From the NCBI RefSeq assembly GCF_025869515.1, contig NZ_JAOZVR010000082.1, forward strand, positions 1-53,084: a stretch of 53,084 nucleotides of DNA. The letters are read 5' to 3'. The stretch's first letter is position 1. Each line of letters opens with the position of its first letter. The notes below the pieces were generated by a model. That model saw only the letters and a program-made list of their open reading frames with translations, did no database searches and was not told the origin of the DNA. Source of the stretch: Ferrovibrio sp. (GTDB lineage: Bacteria; Pseudomonadota; Alphaproteobacteria; Ferrovibrionales; Ferrovibrionaceae). Positions 8,646 through 18,836 of this stretch are shown piece by piece. Both the position numbers and the translations under genes were made by a program.

Positions 8646-11600
8646 GCGACTTTCTTCTTCGCCTTGCCTGCGATCTCGGCCAGCCGCAAGGCCGCATGCA
8701 GCACGCCTTTCAGGCGATCCGTCGGCTCCGGCCAGTCGCGCATCAGCACCACCTTGTGATCGGGCCGCAGCTTGGCGCCCCGTTCCGACTGGATGAACAG
8801 CACCAAGCCGGCCGGGTCAGCAAACTTGTTGTCGCGGAAGGTGAGTGTCGCGCCTTTCGGCCCGGCCTCGATCTTCAGGATGTTTGCCTCGATGCAGAAC
8901 TTCTTGATCGCCACGATGTCCAGCAGGTGATGCACCTCTTCCGGCAACGGGCCGAAGCGATCTATCATCTCGGCGGCAAAGGCATCGATATCGGCGCGGC
9001 CATCCAGATCGGCGACACGGCGATAGAGCTGCATGCGCAGATTCAGGTCGGCCACATAGGTATCGGGAATCAGCACGGCCGTGCCGATCTGGATCTGTGG
9101 CGACCACTTCTCGCTCAGCGCACTGGTATCCCCACGCGCTGAAGCCCGTGCCGCCACAATCGCCTCCTGCAGCATCTCCTGATACAGCTCAAAGCCGACC
9201 TCGCGGATATGGCCCGACTGCTCCTCGCCCAGCAGGTTGCCGGCCCCGCGCAGGTCAAGATCGTGCGAGGCCAGCGTGAAGCCCGCACCCAGCGTGTCGA
9301 GACTCTGCAATACGCGCAGGCGCTGCTCGGCCGAAGTATTCAGCAGCCGGCCACCCTGGTAGGTGAAATAGGAATAGGCGCGCAGCTTAGACCGGCCGAC
9401 ACGGCCGCGCAGCTGGTACATCTGCGCCAGACCGAACAGGTCGGCACGATAGACCACCAGCGTGTTGGCGGATGGAATGTCGAGACCGCTTTCCACGATA
9501 TTGGTCGCCACCAGCACATCATAGCGCCGGTCGTAGAAGGCGTTCATCACGTCATCCAGGTCGGTCGGCGCCATCTGGCCATGTGCCACCACCGCCTTCA
9601 GTTCCGGCACATGGTCGCGGATGAAGGCCATCGCGGTATCGAGATATTCGATGCGCGGACAGACAAAGAAACTCTGGCCGCCACGGAAATGCTCGCGCAG
9701 CAGCGCCTCGCGAATCACCACCGTATCAAACGGCGTGACAAAGGTGCGTACCGCCAGACGATCCACCGGCGGCGTGGCGATCAGGCTGAGTTCGCGCACG
9801 CCAGAGAGCGCCAGCTGCAGGGTACGCGGGATCGGGGTGGCCGACATGGTCAGCACATGCACCTCGGCCTTGAGCTGCTTCAGCCGCTCCTTGTGCTTGA
9901 CGCCGAAATGCTGCTCCTCGTCGATGATCAGCAGACCGAGACGCTTGAACTCGATGCTTTTCGACAGCACCGCATGGGTCCCGATGACAATATCCACGGT
10001 GCCGTCGGCCAGGCCCTTCTTGGTCTCGGTGGCCGATTTCGCCGTGACCATGCGCGACAGTTGTTCGATCCGCAGCGGCAGGCCGCGGAAGCGTTCGAAG
10101 AAAGTACGATAATGCTGGCGGCACAGCAGCGTGGTCGGACAGACCAGAACCACCTGCTGGCCCGACATGGCAGCCGCGAAAGCCGCACGCAGTGCCACTT
10201 CAGTCTTGCCGAAACCGACATCGCCGCAGATCAGTCGGTCCATCGGCTTGCCGCTGGACAGATCATCCAGCGTTTCCTCGATGGCGCGGGCCTGATCGTC
10301 GGTTTCGTCATAGGGGAAACGGGCGCAGAATTCCTCGTACAGGCCCTCCTGCGGGATCACCCGTTCGCCCTGGCGCAGCTCGCGCTCGGCCGCGATCTTC
10401 ATCAGCTCGCCGGCCATGTCCTTCAGGCGCTGCTTCATGCGCGCCTTGCGGTTCTGCCAGCCGACGCCGCCGAGCTTGTCGAGCGTCACCTCGGCTTCGG
10501 GCGAACCGTAGCGCGACAGCATCTCGATATTCTCGACCGGCAGATACAGCCGGTCGCCGCCGTCGTAATGCAGCAGCAGGCAGTCATGCGGCGCGCCGGC
10601 CACGTCCAGCGTCACCAGGTCCTTGTACTGGCCGATGCCGTGGTCGATATGCACGACATAGTCGCCGGGCTGCAGGGCGCTCGCCTCGGCGATGAAATTC
10701 TCGGCCCGGCGCTTTTTCTGGCGCGGCCGCACCAGGCGGTCGCCGAGAATGTCCTGTTCCGCGACAACGCAGAGATCGCCCGCCTCGAAACCATGCTCGA
10801 TCGGCAGCACGGCAATTGCCGGCACACTTTTCGGCACTGTCTCGATGTCGTTCGCCACTTCGATGATCTGCGGCGCCGGCAGGCCGTGGTCCTTCAGCAC
10901 CAGCGCCAAACGGTCGCGCGCACCGACCGAGAAGGTCGCGAACAGTACCCGCCGGCCCTGGCTCACCTGCTTGGCCAGATGACCGCCCAGCGCCTCATAG
11001 ACGCTGACCACCGCCGTTTTCTTTTCCGCCGCCTGCGCCACCTGGGTGCGTTCGGGCGCGAAATCGCGGCCCGGCCGGCCGCCGAGATCGACCACTTTCA
11101 CCTCCGGACCACCGACCGCATCGAAGGGATACAGCAGGCCGAGCGGCACGCGTTCGAGCTTTCCGCCCCATTCGCCGGCCGTGAGATACAACCGGTCGGG
11201 CGGCAGCGGCTTGTAGGGCGCACCACCCTCTTCCAGGCCGCGCTTCATCGCCGCTTTGCGGGCATCGTAGTGATCGGCAACCGCCTTGAACCGCTCATCG
11301 ACGGCATCGCCGGTCAGGTGATCCAGAACCACGGCCGCCTGCGGTACATAGTCGAACACGGTGGCCAGTTTATCGAAGAACAGCGGCAGCCAGTGTTCCA
11401 TGCCGATCTGGCGCCGGCCGGCCGACACCGCCTCATACAGCGGGTCTTCCTTGGTCACGGTGCCGAACAGCTCGCGATAACCGCCCCGGAAGCGCGCGAT
11501 GGACTCCTCATCCATCGGTACTTCGCTCATGGCCGTGAGCGACAGCTCGGTCACGGTATCGATGGTGCGCTGGGTCGCCGGATCGAAGCGGCGGATGTTT

Positions 11601-12178
11601 TCCACCTCGTCGCCAAAGAAATCCAGCCGGTAAGGCGCGTCCGTGCCGGGCGGATAAAGATCGACCAGGCCGCCGCGCACGGCATATTCGCCCGGCTCGT
11701 TCACCGTGGAGACGCGGCTGTAGCCGTTGCGGCTCAGATAGGAGATCAGGACTTCGGGCTTGATACGACTGCCCCTGGCAGCGCGGAAGCCGGTGCCGGC
11801 GAACCAGTCCGGCTGCGGCAGGCGCTGCAGAGCGGCATTCACCGTGGTCAGCAGCAGCCAGGGCACATCCGGCCGTTCCCCGGCTAGACGATTGAGCGTA
11901 TCCATGCGCCGGGCGGCGATTTCCGCATTGGGCGAGACGCGGTCGTAGGGCTGGCAGTCCCAGGCCGGCAGGGTCAGCACCGGCAATTCGGGGGCGAAGA
12001 ATTTCAGCGCCGCTTCCAGCGTCGCCATGCGGGCATCGTCGCGGCAGACATGCAGCACGCCACGGCCCTTCTGCCGGGCGGCCAGTGCCACCAGCAGGCG
12101 CGCATCCTGCCCTTCCGGGCTGCCGGCCAATGCCCAGCGGCCCGGCCGGGTCAGGATATCCGGCAGCACGAATGTCAT
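8642..12178 (-). CDS. mfd: Transcription-repair coupling factor Mfd
   Basis: An 1178-residue SF2 translocase, the usual size for Mfd. It displaces RNA polymerase stalled at DNA lesions and recruits UvrA. The N-terminal UvrB-like module is seen (LTLPAWDCQPYDRVSPN), followed by the RNA polymerase-interacting domain (PGDYVVHIDHGIGQYKDL). The motor has Walker A GDVGFGKTEVAL at about residue 647, the DEEQ box in LLIIDEEQHFG, motif VI LRGRVGRSKLRAY and the C-terminal TRCF domain. The start ATG at 12178 is four bases after the sdhE stop, so sdhE and mfd are one operon. Its stop codon overlaps the convergent PAS_5 gene. Confidence 0.98.
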   Translation of the reverse strand: MTFVLPDILTRPGRWALAGSPEGQDARLLVALAARQKGRGVLHVCRDDARMATLEAALKFFAPELPVLTLPAWDCQPYDRVSPNAEIAARRMDTLNRLAGERPDVPWLLLTTVNAALQRLPQPDWFAGTGFRAARGSRIKPEVLISYLSRNGYSRVSTVNEPGEYAVRGGLVDLYPPGTDAPYRLDFFGDEVENIRRFDPATQRTIDTVTELSLTAMSEVPMDEESIARFRGGYRELFGTVTKEDPLYEAVSAGRRQIGMEHWLPLFFDKLATVFDYVPQAAVVLDHLTGDAVDERFKAVADHYDARKAAMKRGLEEGGAPYKPLPPDRLYLTAGEWGGKLERVPLGLLYPFDAVGGPEVKVVDLGGRPGRDFAPERTQVAQAAEKKTAVVSVYEALGGHLAKQVSQGRRVLFATFSVGARDRLALVLKDHGLPAPQIIEVANDIETVPKSVPAIAVLPIEHGFEAGDLCVVAEQDILGDRLVRPRQKKRRAENFIAEASALQPGDYVVHIDHGIGQYKDLVTLDVAGAPHDCLLLHYDGGDRLYLPVENIEMLSRYGSPEAEVTLDKLGGVGWQNRKARMKQRLKDMAGELMKIAAERELRQGERVIPQEGLYEEFCARFPYDETDDQARAIEETLDDLSSGKPMDRLICGDVGFGKTEVALRAAFAAAMSGQQVVLVCPTTLLCRQHYRTFFERFRGLPLRIEQLSRMVTAKSATETKKGLADGTVDIVIGTHAVLSKSIEFKRLGLLIIDEEQHFGVKHKERLKQLKAEVHVLTMSATPIPRTLQLALSGVRELSLIATPPVDRLAVRTFVTPFDTVVIREALLREHFRGGQSFFVCPRIEYLDTAMAFIRDHVPELKAVVAHGQMAPTDLDDVMNAFYDRRYDVLVATNIVESGLDIPSANTLVVYRADLFGLAQMYQLRGRVGRSKLRAYSYFTYQGGRLLNTSAEQRLRVLQSLDTLGAGFTLASHDLDLRGAGNLLGEEQSGHIREVGFELYQEMLQEAIVAARASARGDTSALSEKWSPQIQIGTAVLIPDTYVADLNLRMQLYRRVADLDGRADIDAFAAEMIDRFGPLPEEVHHLLDIVAIKKFCIEANILKIEAGPKGATLTFRDNKFADPAGLVLFIQSERGAKLRPDHKVVLMRDWPEPTDRLKGVLHAALRLAEIAGKAKKKVA

Positions 12179-12182
12179 GGCG

Positions 12183-12449
12183 TCAGAACTGTAACTTGTA
12201 CGCTTTCAGCAGTTTCATCACTCCGGTATCGAGATGCGGCGGCACCGGATCGCGACCGATCGCCCAGGCATAAATCTGGGGGTCGTCGTAATTCTCCAGC
12301 AGGGCCTCATACTGGTCGAGCTCGACCTCGGTGAAGGTCTGCAGATGCCGGCGGGCAAAACTGCCCAGCAGGATGTCGACCTCCTTCATGCCGGTATACA
12401 GACTGCGATGCAGCAGCCGCTTGCGGCGGATCTCGATATCCTCGGCCAT
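12183..12449 (-). CDS. sdhE: Succinate dehydrogenase assembly factor 2 (SdhE/Sdh5 family)
   Basis: An 88-residue protein of the SdhE/SDHAF2 family, which promotes covalent FAD attachment to the SdhA flavoprotein. The family pattern is clear: IRRKRLLHRSLYTGMKEVD, LLGSFA, LDQYEALLENYDDPQIYAWAIG. The family's RGxxE motif, which contacts SdhA, reads TGMKE here (Thr19-Gly20-Met-Lys-Glu23), so the Arg is replaced while Gly and Glu remain. It sits directly upstream of mfd and divergent from recG, an arrangement common in alphaproteobacteria. A good promoter lies about 55 bases upstream. Confidence 0.93.
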   Translation of the reverse strand: MAEDIEIRRKRLLHRSLYTGMKEVDILLGSFARRHLQTFTEVELDQYEALLENYDDPQIYAWAIGRDPVPPHLDTGVMKLLKAYKLQF

Positions 12450-12502
12450 CTCTGGGGTACCCTGCCTGAGCGTACTGGGGGTGTTTCCGGAACTAGGGCA
12501 GG

Positions 12503-12531
12503 ATATAGTACGCCAACCCTCGGATTCTCAA
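12503..12531 (-). promoter_or_regulatory. Predicted housekeeping promoter of sdhE-mfd
   Basis: On the minus strand, TTGAGA (12526-12531, preceded by C) and CTATAT (12503-12508) are separated by 17 bases. This fits the alphaproteobacterial sigma-70 consensus CTTGAC-N17-CTATAT well. It points toward sdhE, whose start is 54 bases past the -10 box. It lies in the 108-base gap shared with the divergent recG gene. Confidence 0.7.
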
Positions 12532-12557
12532 GGTTTACCCGGAAATTTCCCGACCCC

Positions 12558-14669
12558 ATGCGCCCGGAATCGCTGTTTCCCGCCTTCGCTCCGATCACCA
12601 GCCTGAAAGGCTGCGGCCCCAAGCTGGCGCCGCTGGTGGAAAAGCTGGTCGGCGGCGGCCGGGTGCTGGACCTGTGGTGGCACCTGCCCAGCGGCCTGAT
12701 CGACCGGCGCTATCGCCCGACCGTGGCCGAGGCCGAGCCGGGACGCATCGCCACCCTGCAGGTGACCATCGAGCGCCATATCCCGCCGCGCACGCCGCGC
12801 CTGCCCTACAAGATTCTCTGCCATGACGGCAGCGGGCGGCTGACCCTGGTGTTCTTCAACGGCCGGGAAGATTTCCTCAGGCGCAGCCTGCCCGAGGGCG
12901 AAACCCGCGTGGTCAGCGGCACCGTCGAACTGTTCGACGGCCAGGTGCAGATGACGCATCCGGACCGCTTCGGCACCCTGGAAGAGATCGAGCAGATGGC
13001 CGCCGTCGAGCCGGTCTATCCGCTCACCGCCGGCGTGGCGCCACGCACGCTGGGCAAGATCATCGATGGCGCGCTGGCCAAGGTGATGGACCTGCCGGAA
13101 TGGCTCGATCCGGCCTACCAGAAACGCGAAGGCTGGCCCGGCTGGCGTGAGGCTTTGCTGACCGCGCACCGGCCGGAACGCATGGCTGATATCGAAAAAG
13201 ACACGCCGGCGCGGCAGCGGCTGGCGTTCGACGAGCTGCTGTCCAACCAGCTGGCCCTGCTGCTGGTGCGGCGCCGGCTGAAGCGCCAGACCGGCCGCAC
13301 CATCACCGGCGATGGCCGCTTGCGCGATGCGCTGGAAAAGCTGCTGCCCTGGCCGCTGACCAATGCGCAGAAGCAGGCCAATGCCGAGATCGCCGGCGAC
13401 ATGGCGAGCGAGCGCCGCATGCTGCGCCTCCTGCAGGGCGACGTGGGCAGCGGCAAGACCATGGTGGCGCTCAACGCGCTGCTGCTCTGCGGCGAGGGCG
13501 GTGCGCAGGCCGCCCTGATGGCACCGACCGAAATCCTCGCCCGCCAGCATGCCGAGACGCTGGAGCCCTATTGCAGCAAGCTGGGTGTGCGGCTGGCGCT
13601 GCTGACCGGCCGCGACAAGGGCAAGGCGCGCGCCGCCCTGCTGCAGCGGCTGGCCGCCGGCGAGATCGATATCCTGATCGGCACCCATGCGCTGTTCCAG
13701 GACGATGTGGTGTTCCGGGACCTGGCGCTGGCGGTGATCGACGAGCAGCACCGTTTCGGCGTCAGCCAGCGGCTCAGCCTCGCCGCGAAAGGTCAGCGCG
13801 ACAAGGGCGGCGTCGATATCCTGGTGATGACGGCAACGCCGATCCCGCGCACCCTGTCGCTCACCGCCTATGGCGATATGGACGTGTCCATGCTGACCGA
13901 GAAACCGCCGGGCCGCAGCCCGGTCGACACCCGCACCATTGCCGCCGACCGCTACCTCGATGTGGTCGCGGCGGTGATGCGCAAGATCAGGGCCGGCGAG
14001 CAGGTCTACTGGGTCTGCCCGCTGGTGGAGGAAAACGAGCAGCTCGACCTGGCCGCTGCCGCCGAACGGCATTCAGCGCTGAAACTGGCGCTGGAGGCGG
14101 AACTGGGCGACGGCAGCATCGGGCTGGTGCACGGCAAGATGACGCCGGGCGAAAAAGATGCCGCGATGGAGGCCTTCTCGGCCGGCCGGTCAAAGCTGCT
14201 GGTCGCCACCACGGTGATCGAGGTCGGCGTTGACGTGCCCAATGCCACGCTGATCGTGATCGAGCATGCCGAGCGCTTCGGTCTGGCGCAGCTGCACCAG
14301 CTGCGCGGCCGCGTTGGACGCGGCGGCAAGCCCGGCGCCTGCCTGCTGGTCTATACCGGGCCGCTGGGCGAGACGGCGAAAGCCCGGCTCAAGATCATCC
14401 GCGAGACCGATGACGGCTTCCGCATCGCCGAGGAGGATTTACGCCTGCGCGGCGCCGGCGAGGTGCTGGGCACGCGCCAGAGCGGCCTGCCGGACTTCCG
14501 TGTCGCCGACCTCGCTGCCCATGCCGACCTGCTGGTGGCCGCCCGCGACGATGCCCGGCTGATCCTGGAGCGCGACCCCAAACTGGCCAGCGAACGCGGC
14601 AAGGCCTTGCTGACATTGCTTTATCTGTTCGAACGCGACGCCGCCATCCAGTATCTGCAATCGGGCTGA
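12558..14669 (+). CDS. recG: ATP-dependent DNA helicase RecG
   Basis: A 703-residue SF2 helicase that reverses stalled replication forks and branch-migrates junctions. The N-terminal wedge/OB region begins SLFPAFAPITSLKGCGPKLAP and includes LTLVFFNG. The motor has Walker A GDVGSGKTMVAL at about residue 294, the DEQH box in VIDEQHRFG at about residue 393, TATPIPRTLSL, and motif VI QLRGRVGRGGKPG, followed by the RecG C-terminal LRLRGAGEVLGTRQSG. The frame is open further upstream, but homologues begin near the ATG at 12558; the upstream part runs across the sdhE promoter and gene. It is divergent from sdhE-mfd. Confidence 0.97.
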   Translation: MRPESLFPAFAPITSLKGCGPKLAPLVEKLVGGGRVLDLWWHLPSGLIDRRYRPTVAEAEPGRIATLQVTIERHIPPRTPRLPYKILCHDGSGRLTLVFFNGREDFLRRSLPEGETRVVSGTVELFDGQVQMTHPDRFGTLEEIEQMAAVEPVYPLTAGVAPRTLGKIIDGALAKVMDLPEWLDPAYQKREGWPGWREALLTAHRPERMADIEKDTPARQRLAFDELLSNQLALLLVRRRLKRQTGRTITGDGRLRDALEKLLPWPLTNAQKQANAEIAGDMASERRMLRLLQGDVGSGKTMVALNALLLCGEGGAQAALMAPTEILARQHAETLEPYCSKLGVRLALLTGRDKGKARAALLQRLAAGEIDILIGTHALFQDDVVFRDLALAVIDEQHRFGVSQRLSLAAKGQRDKGGVDILVMTATPIPRTLSLTAYGDMDVSMLTEKPPGRSPVDTRTIAADRYLDVVAAVMRKIRAGEQVYWVCPLVEENEQLDLAAAAERHSALKLALEAELGDGSIGLVHGKMTPGEKDAAMEAFSAGRSKLLVATTVIEVGVDVPNATLIVIEHAERFGLAQLHQLRGRVGRGGKPGACLLVYTGPLGETAKARLKIIRETDDGFRIAEEDLRLRGAGEVLGTRQSGLPDFRVADLAAHADLLVAARDDARLILERDPKLASERGKALLTLLYLFERDAAIQYLQSG

Positions 14670-14696
14670 AGCGGTCCGGCGGCCGCCTGTAAAACA

Positions 14697-14762
14697 CCAG
14701 CCCGGGCCAGCGCGGAGCCAATTCGAGCCAACGGGAACCAATCCTGGCCAACGCGCGCCAAT
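14697..14762. repeat. Degenerate 10-bp phased CCA repeats
   Basis: In the 218-base gap between the convergent recG and chemoreceptor genes, the triplet CCA recurs at seven positions ending at 14699, 14709, 14720, 14730, 14740, 14750 and 14760, so spacing is 10-11 bases throughout. The clearest five units read roughly GRRCCAAYNS and follow each other without gaps between 14714 and 14763. Further on, GCCC repeats keep the same phase for two units. The spacing equals one DNA helical turn. The rest of the gap shows only a weak CCCTAT/ATAGGG inverted repeat at 14812-14831 and no convincing terminator. Confidence 0.6.
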
Positions 14763-14887
14763 AACAGCCCGTGGCAGCCCGCCGAAACTCGGCAGCCACC
14801 GCCGGACGGCTCCCTATTTTCCCAGATAGGGCGACATGGCGAAAATTCCAGGGTCGCAGCCAGCGCCGCGACCTGAACTAGACGCGA

Positions 14888-17131
14888 CTACTCCGCGGCT
14901 TCAGGCAACAGCACCGCAGCGGCGCCGCGGCGCTGCGGCAACCGGAAGAAGCCGACCAGTTCCGCCAGTTCCTGCGCCTGGCCGCTTAAGGCGCGGGCCG
15001 AGGCATGTGTCTCCTCGACCAAGGCGGCATTGCGCTGGGTGGTATCGTCCATGCCGGCAATGGCATCGTTGATCTGGTCCAGCCCCTTGGACTGCTCGCG
15101 GCTGCCGCCGGCAATCTCGGCCACGATCACGGAAACCTGGCGGATCGACTGAACGATGTCGCCCAGGCTGGCACCCGCCTCATGGGCCAGGCCGGCCCCC
15201 TTCTTCACCTCGGCATTCGATGATGAAATGAGCAGCTTGGTTTCCCTCGACGCATTGGCCGACCGCTGCGCGAGAGCGCGGACTTCCTGCGCCACCACGG
15301 CAAAACCTTTGCCGGCATCGCCGGCCCGGGCGGCTTCGACGGCGGCATTCAGCGCCAGCAGGTTGGTCTGGAACGCGATCTCGTCGATCAGCCCCATGAT
15401 TTCGGAAATCCTGCGGGCGCCCTGCTCAATGCGGTCCATCGCCTCGACCACCTGGGCCACCACCTCGCCGCCGCGTTCGGCATTCACACGCGCCGCATTC
15501 GCCAGCCGGTCGGCATCCTGGGCATTCTCTGCATTCTGCTTCACCGTTGCCGTCACCTGATGCATGGCGGCGGCGGTTTCCTCAAGCGCCGCCGCCTGTC
15601 CCTCGGTGCGGTGCGCCAGATCCTCGGCGCCGCCGGAAATCTCGCCGGAGGCGTCGCGCACCGCATGGGTCGCGGTGCCGAGTCTGCCGGCAAAATCCCG
15701 CATGCGATGCGCCAGACCATTCACGGCGGTTTTCAGCTCGGCGAAAACGCCGCTGTATTCACCCTGCATGCTGCAGCCGACATCTCCGTCCGCCAGAGCA
15801 TGCAGCACCGCCGACAATTCGCCGATCACCGTGGCCAGGGTATCCGTGAGCTGGTTGATGCTGAGGCTGACTTCGCGGAAATCGCCATCCTTGCCGCCAA
15901 GATCAAGGCGGCGCTCCAGATCGCCGGCCGATACCGCGCGCGACAGGGCCGCGATCTCGGCTGCCATCGCGGCTTCGCGTTCACGCTGGGCCTGCTGCTC
16001 GGCCATATGGGCGCGTTCCCGGCGCTGTTCGGCGGCTGCCATCTCGCGCCGCTCGGCCTCATGGCTGCGGAAGACCTCATAGGCCCGCGCCATGGCGCCG
16101 ATCTCGTCCTGCCGCACGGCATCCGGACTGGCGATATCCAGCTGTCCTTCGGCCAGGCCTTTCATCGCCTCGGTCATGCGGCCGATCGGCCGCAGGATAC
16201 CGCGCGCAACGAAAACGCTGGCAATCAGGATCGCCAGCACCATCGCCGCAGTGAGGCCTGCCGAGATCATGGCGATGCGGCTGCGTGTGGCCTGCGCCTC
16301 GGCGCGTTCGGCGGACTCGGTCAAGGTCGCGTCCTGCACCAATGCGGCAAGCAGCGGTGCCATATCATCGCGAATCTGACGGGCCTCGGCCTCGATGCCG
16401 GCCAATGCCTCGCTGGCAATAACGTATTCCCTGGCAGACAAAAGATACGCCGCCTGCAGGTCGCGCACCTCCTGCTTCACCGTATCGAAGAAGGGCGCGG
16501 ATTTCAGTGTGGCCAGAAATTCGCCGGAGGCCCGCTCCAGATCGGCCTCGAATACCTGTCGGTCGCGGCTCAGGGCGTATGCAACTTCATATCCGCGCAT
16601 CTGCAACATGGTGATCGTCAACTGATTGGCGATATCGAAGGTCATGCCCATCGCCTTGCTGCGAATGTCCTCCAGTTTGGCCTGAAAGGCACGTCCGGCC
16701 TGCAGCAATGCACCGCGGGCGCCCGTGTCATTGTCGAAACCTAGGTTTCTCCGGGCGTCGATCAAGCGCTGGCTGACGCCCTGCAGCAGGACGGCCTTGC
16801 TTTCCAGTTCCGCGAAACGCGTTGCAATCACTCCGCTGCTGCCGCCGCGAGCCTGTGCCAGCGCAGTGACGATGACCTTGCCTTCCTCCGTCAGGAGACC
16901 GGCCAGCGTCGCATCCTGACCGGTGACCAAGCGTTCAGCCACCTGCTGCAGGGCAAGAAAACGCTTGTCCAGGCGCTCTGCCGTCAACTGCAGTACCGCC
17001 GCCGCCTGCACTCTTTGCTCGACCTCGGCCACGGCACGCCGTTCGTAAAAAGCCGCCGCGATAGCGACTGCAATGGCCAATACGGCACCAAGAATAATGG
17101 CGCCGATGCGATGGGCGATGGAGATACGCAT
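14888..17131 (-). CDS. Methyl-accepting chemotaxis protein
   Basis: A 747-residue transmembrane chemoreceptor. From the ATG at 17131 it begins [15 protein letters not shown] with a first membrane helix, then a mostly helical periplasmic sensor region of about 280 residues, then a second helix ([21 protein letters not shown]). A HAMP domain follows ([17 protein letters not shown]), a coiled-coil linker, a second HAMP-like stretch ([17 protein letters not shown]), and a signalling domain with the conserved hairpin tip [21 protein letters not shown]. No C-terminal CheR-tethering pentapeptide is seen. An in-frame ATG at 17167 would add twelve residues; a run of eight A lies between the two starts. 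The ligand is unknown. No che genes are nearby, so it is an orphan receptor. Confidence 0.92.
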   Translation of the reverse strand: MRISIAHRIGAIILGAVLAIAVAIAAAFYERRAVAEVEQRVQAAAVLQLTAERLDKRFLALQQVAERLVTGQDATLAGLLTEEGKVIVTALAQARGGSSGVIATRFAELESKAVLLQGVSQRLIDARRNLGFDNDTGARGALLQAGRAFQAKLEDIRSKAMGMTFDIANQLTITMLQMRGYEVAYALSRDRQVFEADLERASGEFLATLKSAPFFDTVKQEVRDLQAAYLLSAREYVIASEALAGIEAEARQIRDDMAPLLAALVQDATLTESAERAEAQATRSRIAMISAGLTAAMVLAILIASVFVARGILRPIGRMTEAMKGLAEGQLDIASPDAVRQDEIGAMARAYEVFRSHEAERREMAAAEQRRERAHMAEQQAQREREAAMAAEIAALSRAVSAGDLERRLDLGGKDGDFREVSLSINQLTDTLATVIGELSAVLHALADGDVGCSMQGEYSGVFAELKTAVNGLAHRMRDFAGRLGTATHAVRDASGEISGGAEDLAHRTEGQAAALEETAAAMHQVTATVKQNAENAQDADRLANAARVNAERGGEVVAQVVEAMDRIEQGARRISEIMGLIDEIAFQTNLLALNAAVEAARAGDAGKGFAVVAQEVRALAQRSANASRETKLLISSSNAEVKKGAGLAHEAGASLGDIVQSIRQVSVIVAEIAGGSREQSKGLDQINDAIAGMDDTTQRNAALVEETHASARALSGQAQELAELVGFFRLPQRRGAAAVLLPEAAE

Positions 17132-17229
17132 AATCCGGTCCGGGGCCTGTCGTTTTTTTTGTGACATAGCCCTAGCGGCCGTGGATGACAGCGCAGTGAC
17201 AACTGCAAGATTTGTCGAGATGTACACAG

Positions 17230-17255
17230 AAAAATGCCCGCCGGTTCGGGCGGGC
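17230..17255 (-). terminator. Rho-independent terminator after the caspase-like genes
   Basis: On the minus strand the stem GCCCGCC/GGCGGGC (seven pairs, loop CGAACC; 17236-17255) is followed by ATTTTT. It lies about 90 bases past the stop of the downstream caspase-like gene and before the chemoreceptor start, so the chemoreceptor probably has its own promoter. Confidence 0.85.
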
Positions 17256-17342
17256 AATTCCGGTGATTGAATGATGTCGATGCTCTTACGACGAGAAGTC
17301 GGCCTGCATGTTTTGCCGCCGGCACCTCGGCGGTCATTGCCG

Positions 17343-18836
17343 TTACGGCGTGACCTTGGACTGATCCGGCTTCTCTTTCTGCGACATTGTATGCTTGGGA
17401 ATGACGGCAAACTGACGCACAACAAACTGGCCGTTCTCCACGTCGACAAGGACCTTGGTGTAGGAGGAATACCCGGTCAACGACCCCGTAATGATTGTCG
17501 AAGGCACCTGCCCCTTCAGCAGGGCAACCACTTCCAGTCCCGCGTCGCTATGCGACAGGGCGCTGTGGTAATCGACAGAATGAATCTGTACGCGGGTGGT
17601 GTCGCGTTGCGCACTCTGCGCGCTGAGATACCAGAGATTATCCGGATCGGCGAAAAACTTCCTGATCGCCGCCTGGATTGCCGGCCAGTTCGACAGGGCA
17701 TAATCCTGCAGCTGCCTGGGTTCCGTGCGGCCCGCTGGCGGCATCAGCGCCGCAACCTGGGTTCCGGCCGACGGTGCCGGTTGCTTGGCGTCCGACACCA
17801 CGGGGTCCGTCTTTTTCGCAGCCGGTGCCGATTGTGGTGCGGTTGCCGCGGCGGCGACCGCCGGCTTGCCCTGCGGCGCCGCCAGACCTTCGATCCGGCG
17901 ACGTGCAAGCGGCGCGTATACGCCATTGGGGAAGGCATCGAGATAGGCATGGTAATCGGACGCCGCCTGGCTGTCCTTCACCGCAGCCCAGAGCGCCGCT
18001 TCGGCATTCTCCGAACGCGGTGTGGCGATCGGGCCCGGCTTGACCTGCGGGCGGAATATGAAGTCGCCGATCACCGAGGACGATTCCCAGGGAGTCTGCT
18101 TGCCACTGGATTTCGTCACCACTTCGGAGCGTGCCTGCTTGAAGGTCTGTTCGAGCGGCTGGTTCGGCACCTTCAAGGCCGCCACCAGTTCGCCGGTATA
18201 GAGGCCGTTCGCGCCCTGCCCGTCGGCAGCAACCGAGCCCGGCGCCGTTGCGTAGGCGATCAGGGTGCCGCGCGGCGCGCTGATCGCGGCAAGTCCGCTG
18301 GAGGCAGAGCGGAAGCTGCGTTCGAAAGGATTGTTGCGGCAGGCATCGAGGATCACGATGTTGAAGCGGTTCTTCGCCGTCGCCATGCGGGCCAGGATAT
18401 AGTTCACATCCAGCGCCTCAACTTCGACCTCCTCTGCGCTGGCCACCTGGGCATTGATCGGAATGAGATAGTTGATGCCCTGCACCTGCATGCCGTGGCC
18501 GGAAAAATAGAACAGGCCGGCGACGTCCTCGCTCAGCTTGCGGCCGAATTCCAGCGCCGCGCGCTGCATGCGGGTGCGATCCGCGTTCTCCAGCAGCATC
18601 ACATCGAAATTCAGCTCGCGCAGGGTTGCCGCCATGGCACGCGCGTCGTTCACCGGATTGCGCAACGGTGCCTCGGCATAGGCACTGTTGCCGATCACCA
18701 GGGCAACACGACGCTCGGCCGCCGCATCTGCAGTGCCGGAAATGACCAGAACGAGGACTATGGCCAGCGATGCATAAAGCCCTCGCCACAGGCGCCCCAG
18801 CATCGCACGGCCGTCGGTCGAGGATATGCAGGTCAT
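17343..18836 (-). CDS. Exported caspase-like (peptidase C14) protein, downstream copy
   Basis: A 497-residue protein with an N-terminal export signal ([21 protein letters not shown]), a C14 caspase-like domain and a Pro/Ala-rich linker. The catalytic dyad is present: His114 in YFSGHGMQ and Cys166 in LDACRNNPF. The start [12 protein letters not shown] and the motif [13 protein letters not shown] are typical of bacterial caspase homologues. After a [21 protein letters not shown] segment and the linker, a C-terminal domain of about 120 residues begins [18 protein letters not shown] and ends PDQSKVTP. The ATG overlaps the stop of the upstream paralogue as ATGA, which supports this start and coupled translation. 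Substrate and role are unknown. Confidence 0.9.
   Translation of the reverse strand: MTCISSTDGRAMLGRLWRGLYASLAIVLVLVISGTADAAAERRVALVIGNSAYAEAPLRNPVNDARAMAATLRELNFDVMLLENADRTRMQRAALEFGRKLSEDVAGLFYFSGHGMQVQGINYLIPINAQVASAEEVEVEALDVNYILARMATAKNRFNIVILDACRNNPFERSFRSASSGLAAISAPRGTLIAYATAPGSVAADGQGANGLYTGELVAALKVPNQPLEQTFKQARSEVVTKSSGKQTPWESSSVIGDFIFRPQVKPGPIATPRSENAEAALWAAVKDSQAASDYHAYLDAFPNGVYAPLARRRIEGLAAPQGKPAVAAAATAPQSAPAAKKTDPVVSDAKQPAPSAGTQVAALMPPAGRTEPRQLQDYALSNWPAIQAAIRKFFADPDNLWYLSAQSAQRDTTRVQIHSVDYHSALSHSDAGLEVVALLKGQVPSTIITGSLTGYSSYTKVLVDVENGQFVVRQFAVIPKHTMSQKEKPDQSKVTP

Noticed and set aside
9209..11887. Plus-strand frame of 892 codons opposite mfd
   Set aside because: Antisense shadow of mfd with low-complexity Gln/His/Arg composition and no motif.
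14812..14831. CCCTAT/ATAGGG inverted repeat as terminator for recG or the chemoreceptor gene
   Set aside because: Six weak pairs with an eight-base loop and no T-run after it.
14836..15072. 78-codon plus-strand frame at the end of the chemoreceptor gene
   Set aside because: Arg/Pro-rich product, mostly antisense to the receptor signalling domain, no homology pattern.
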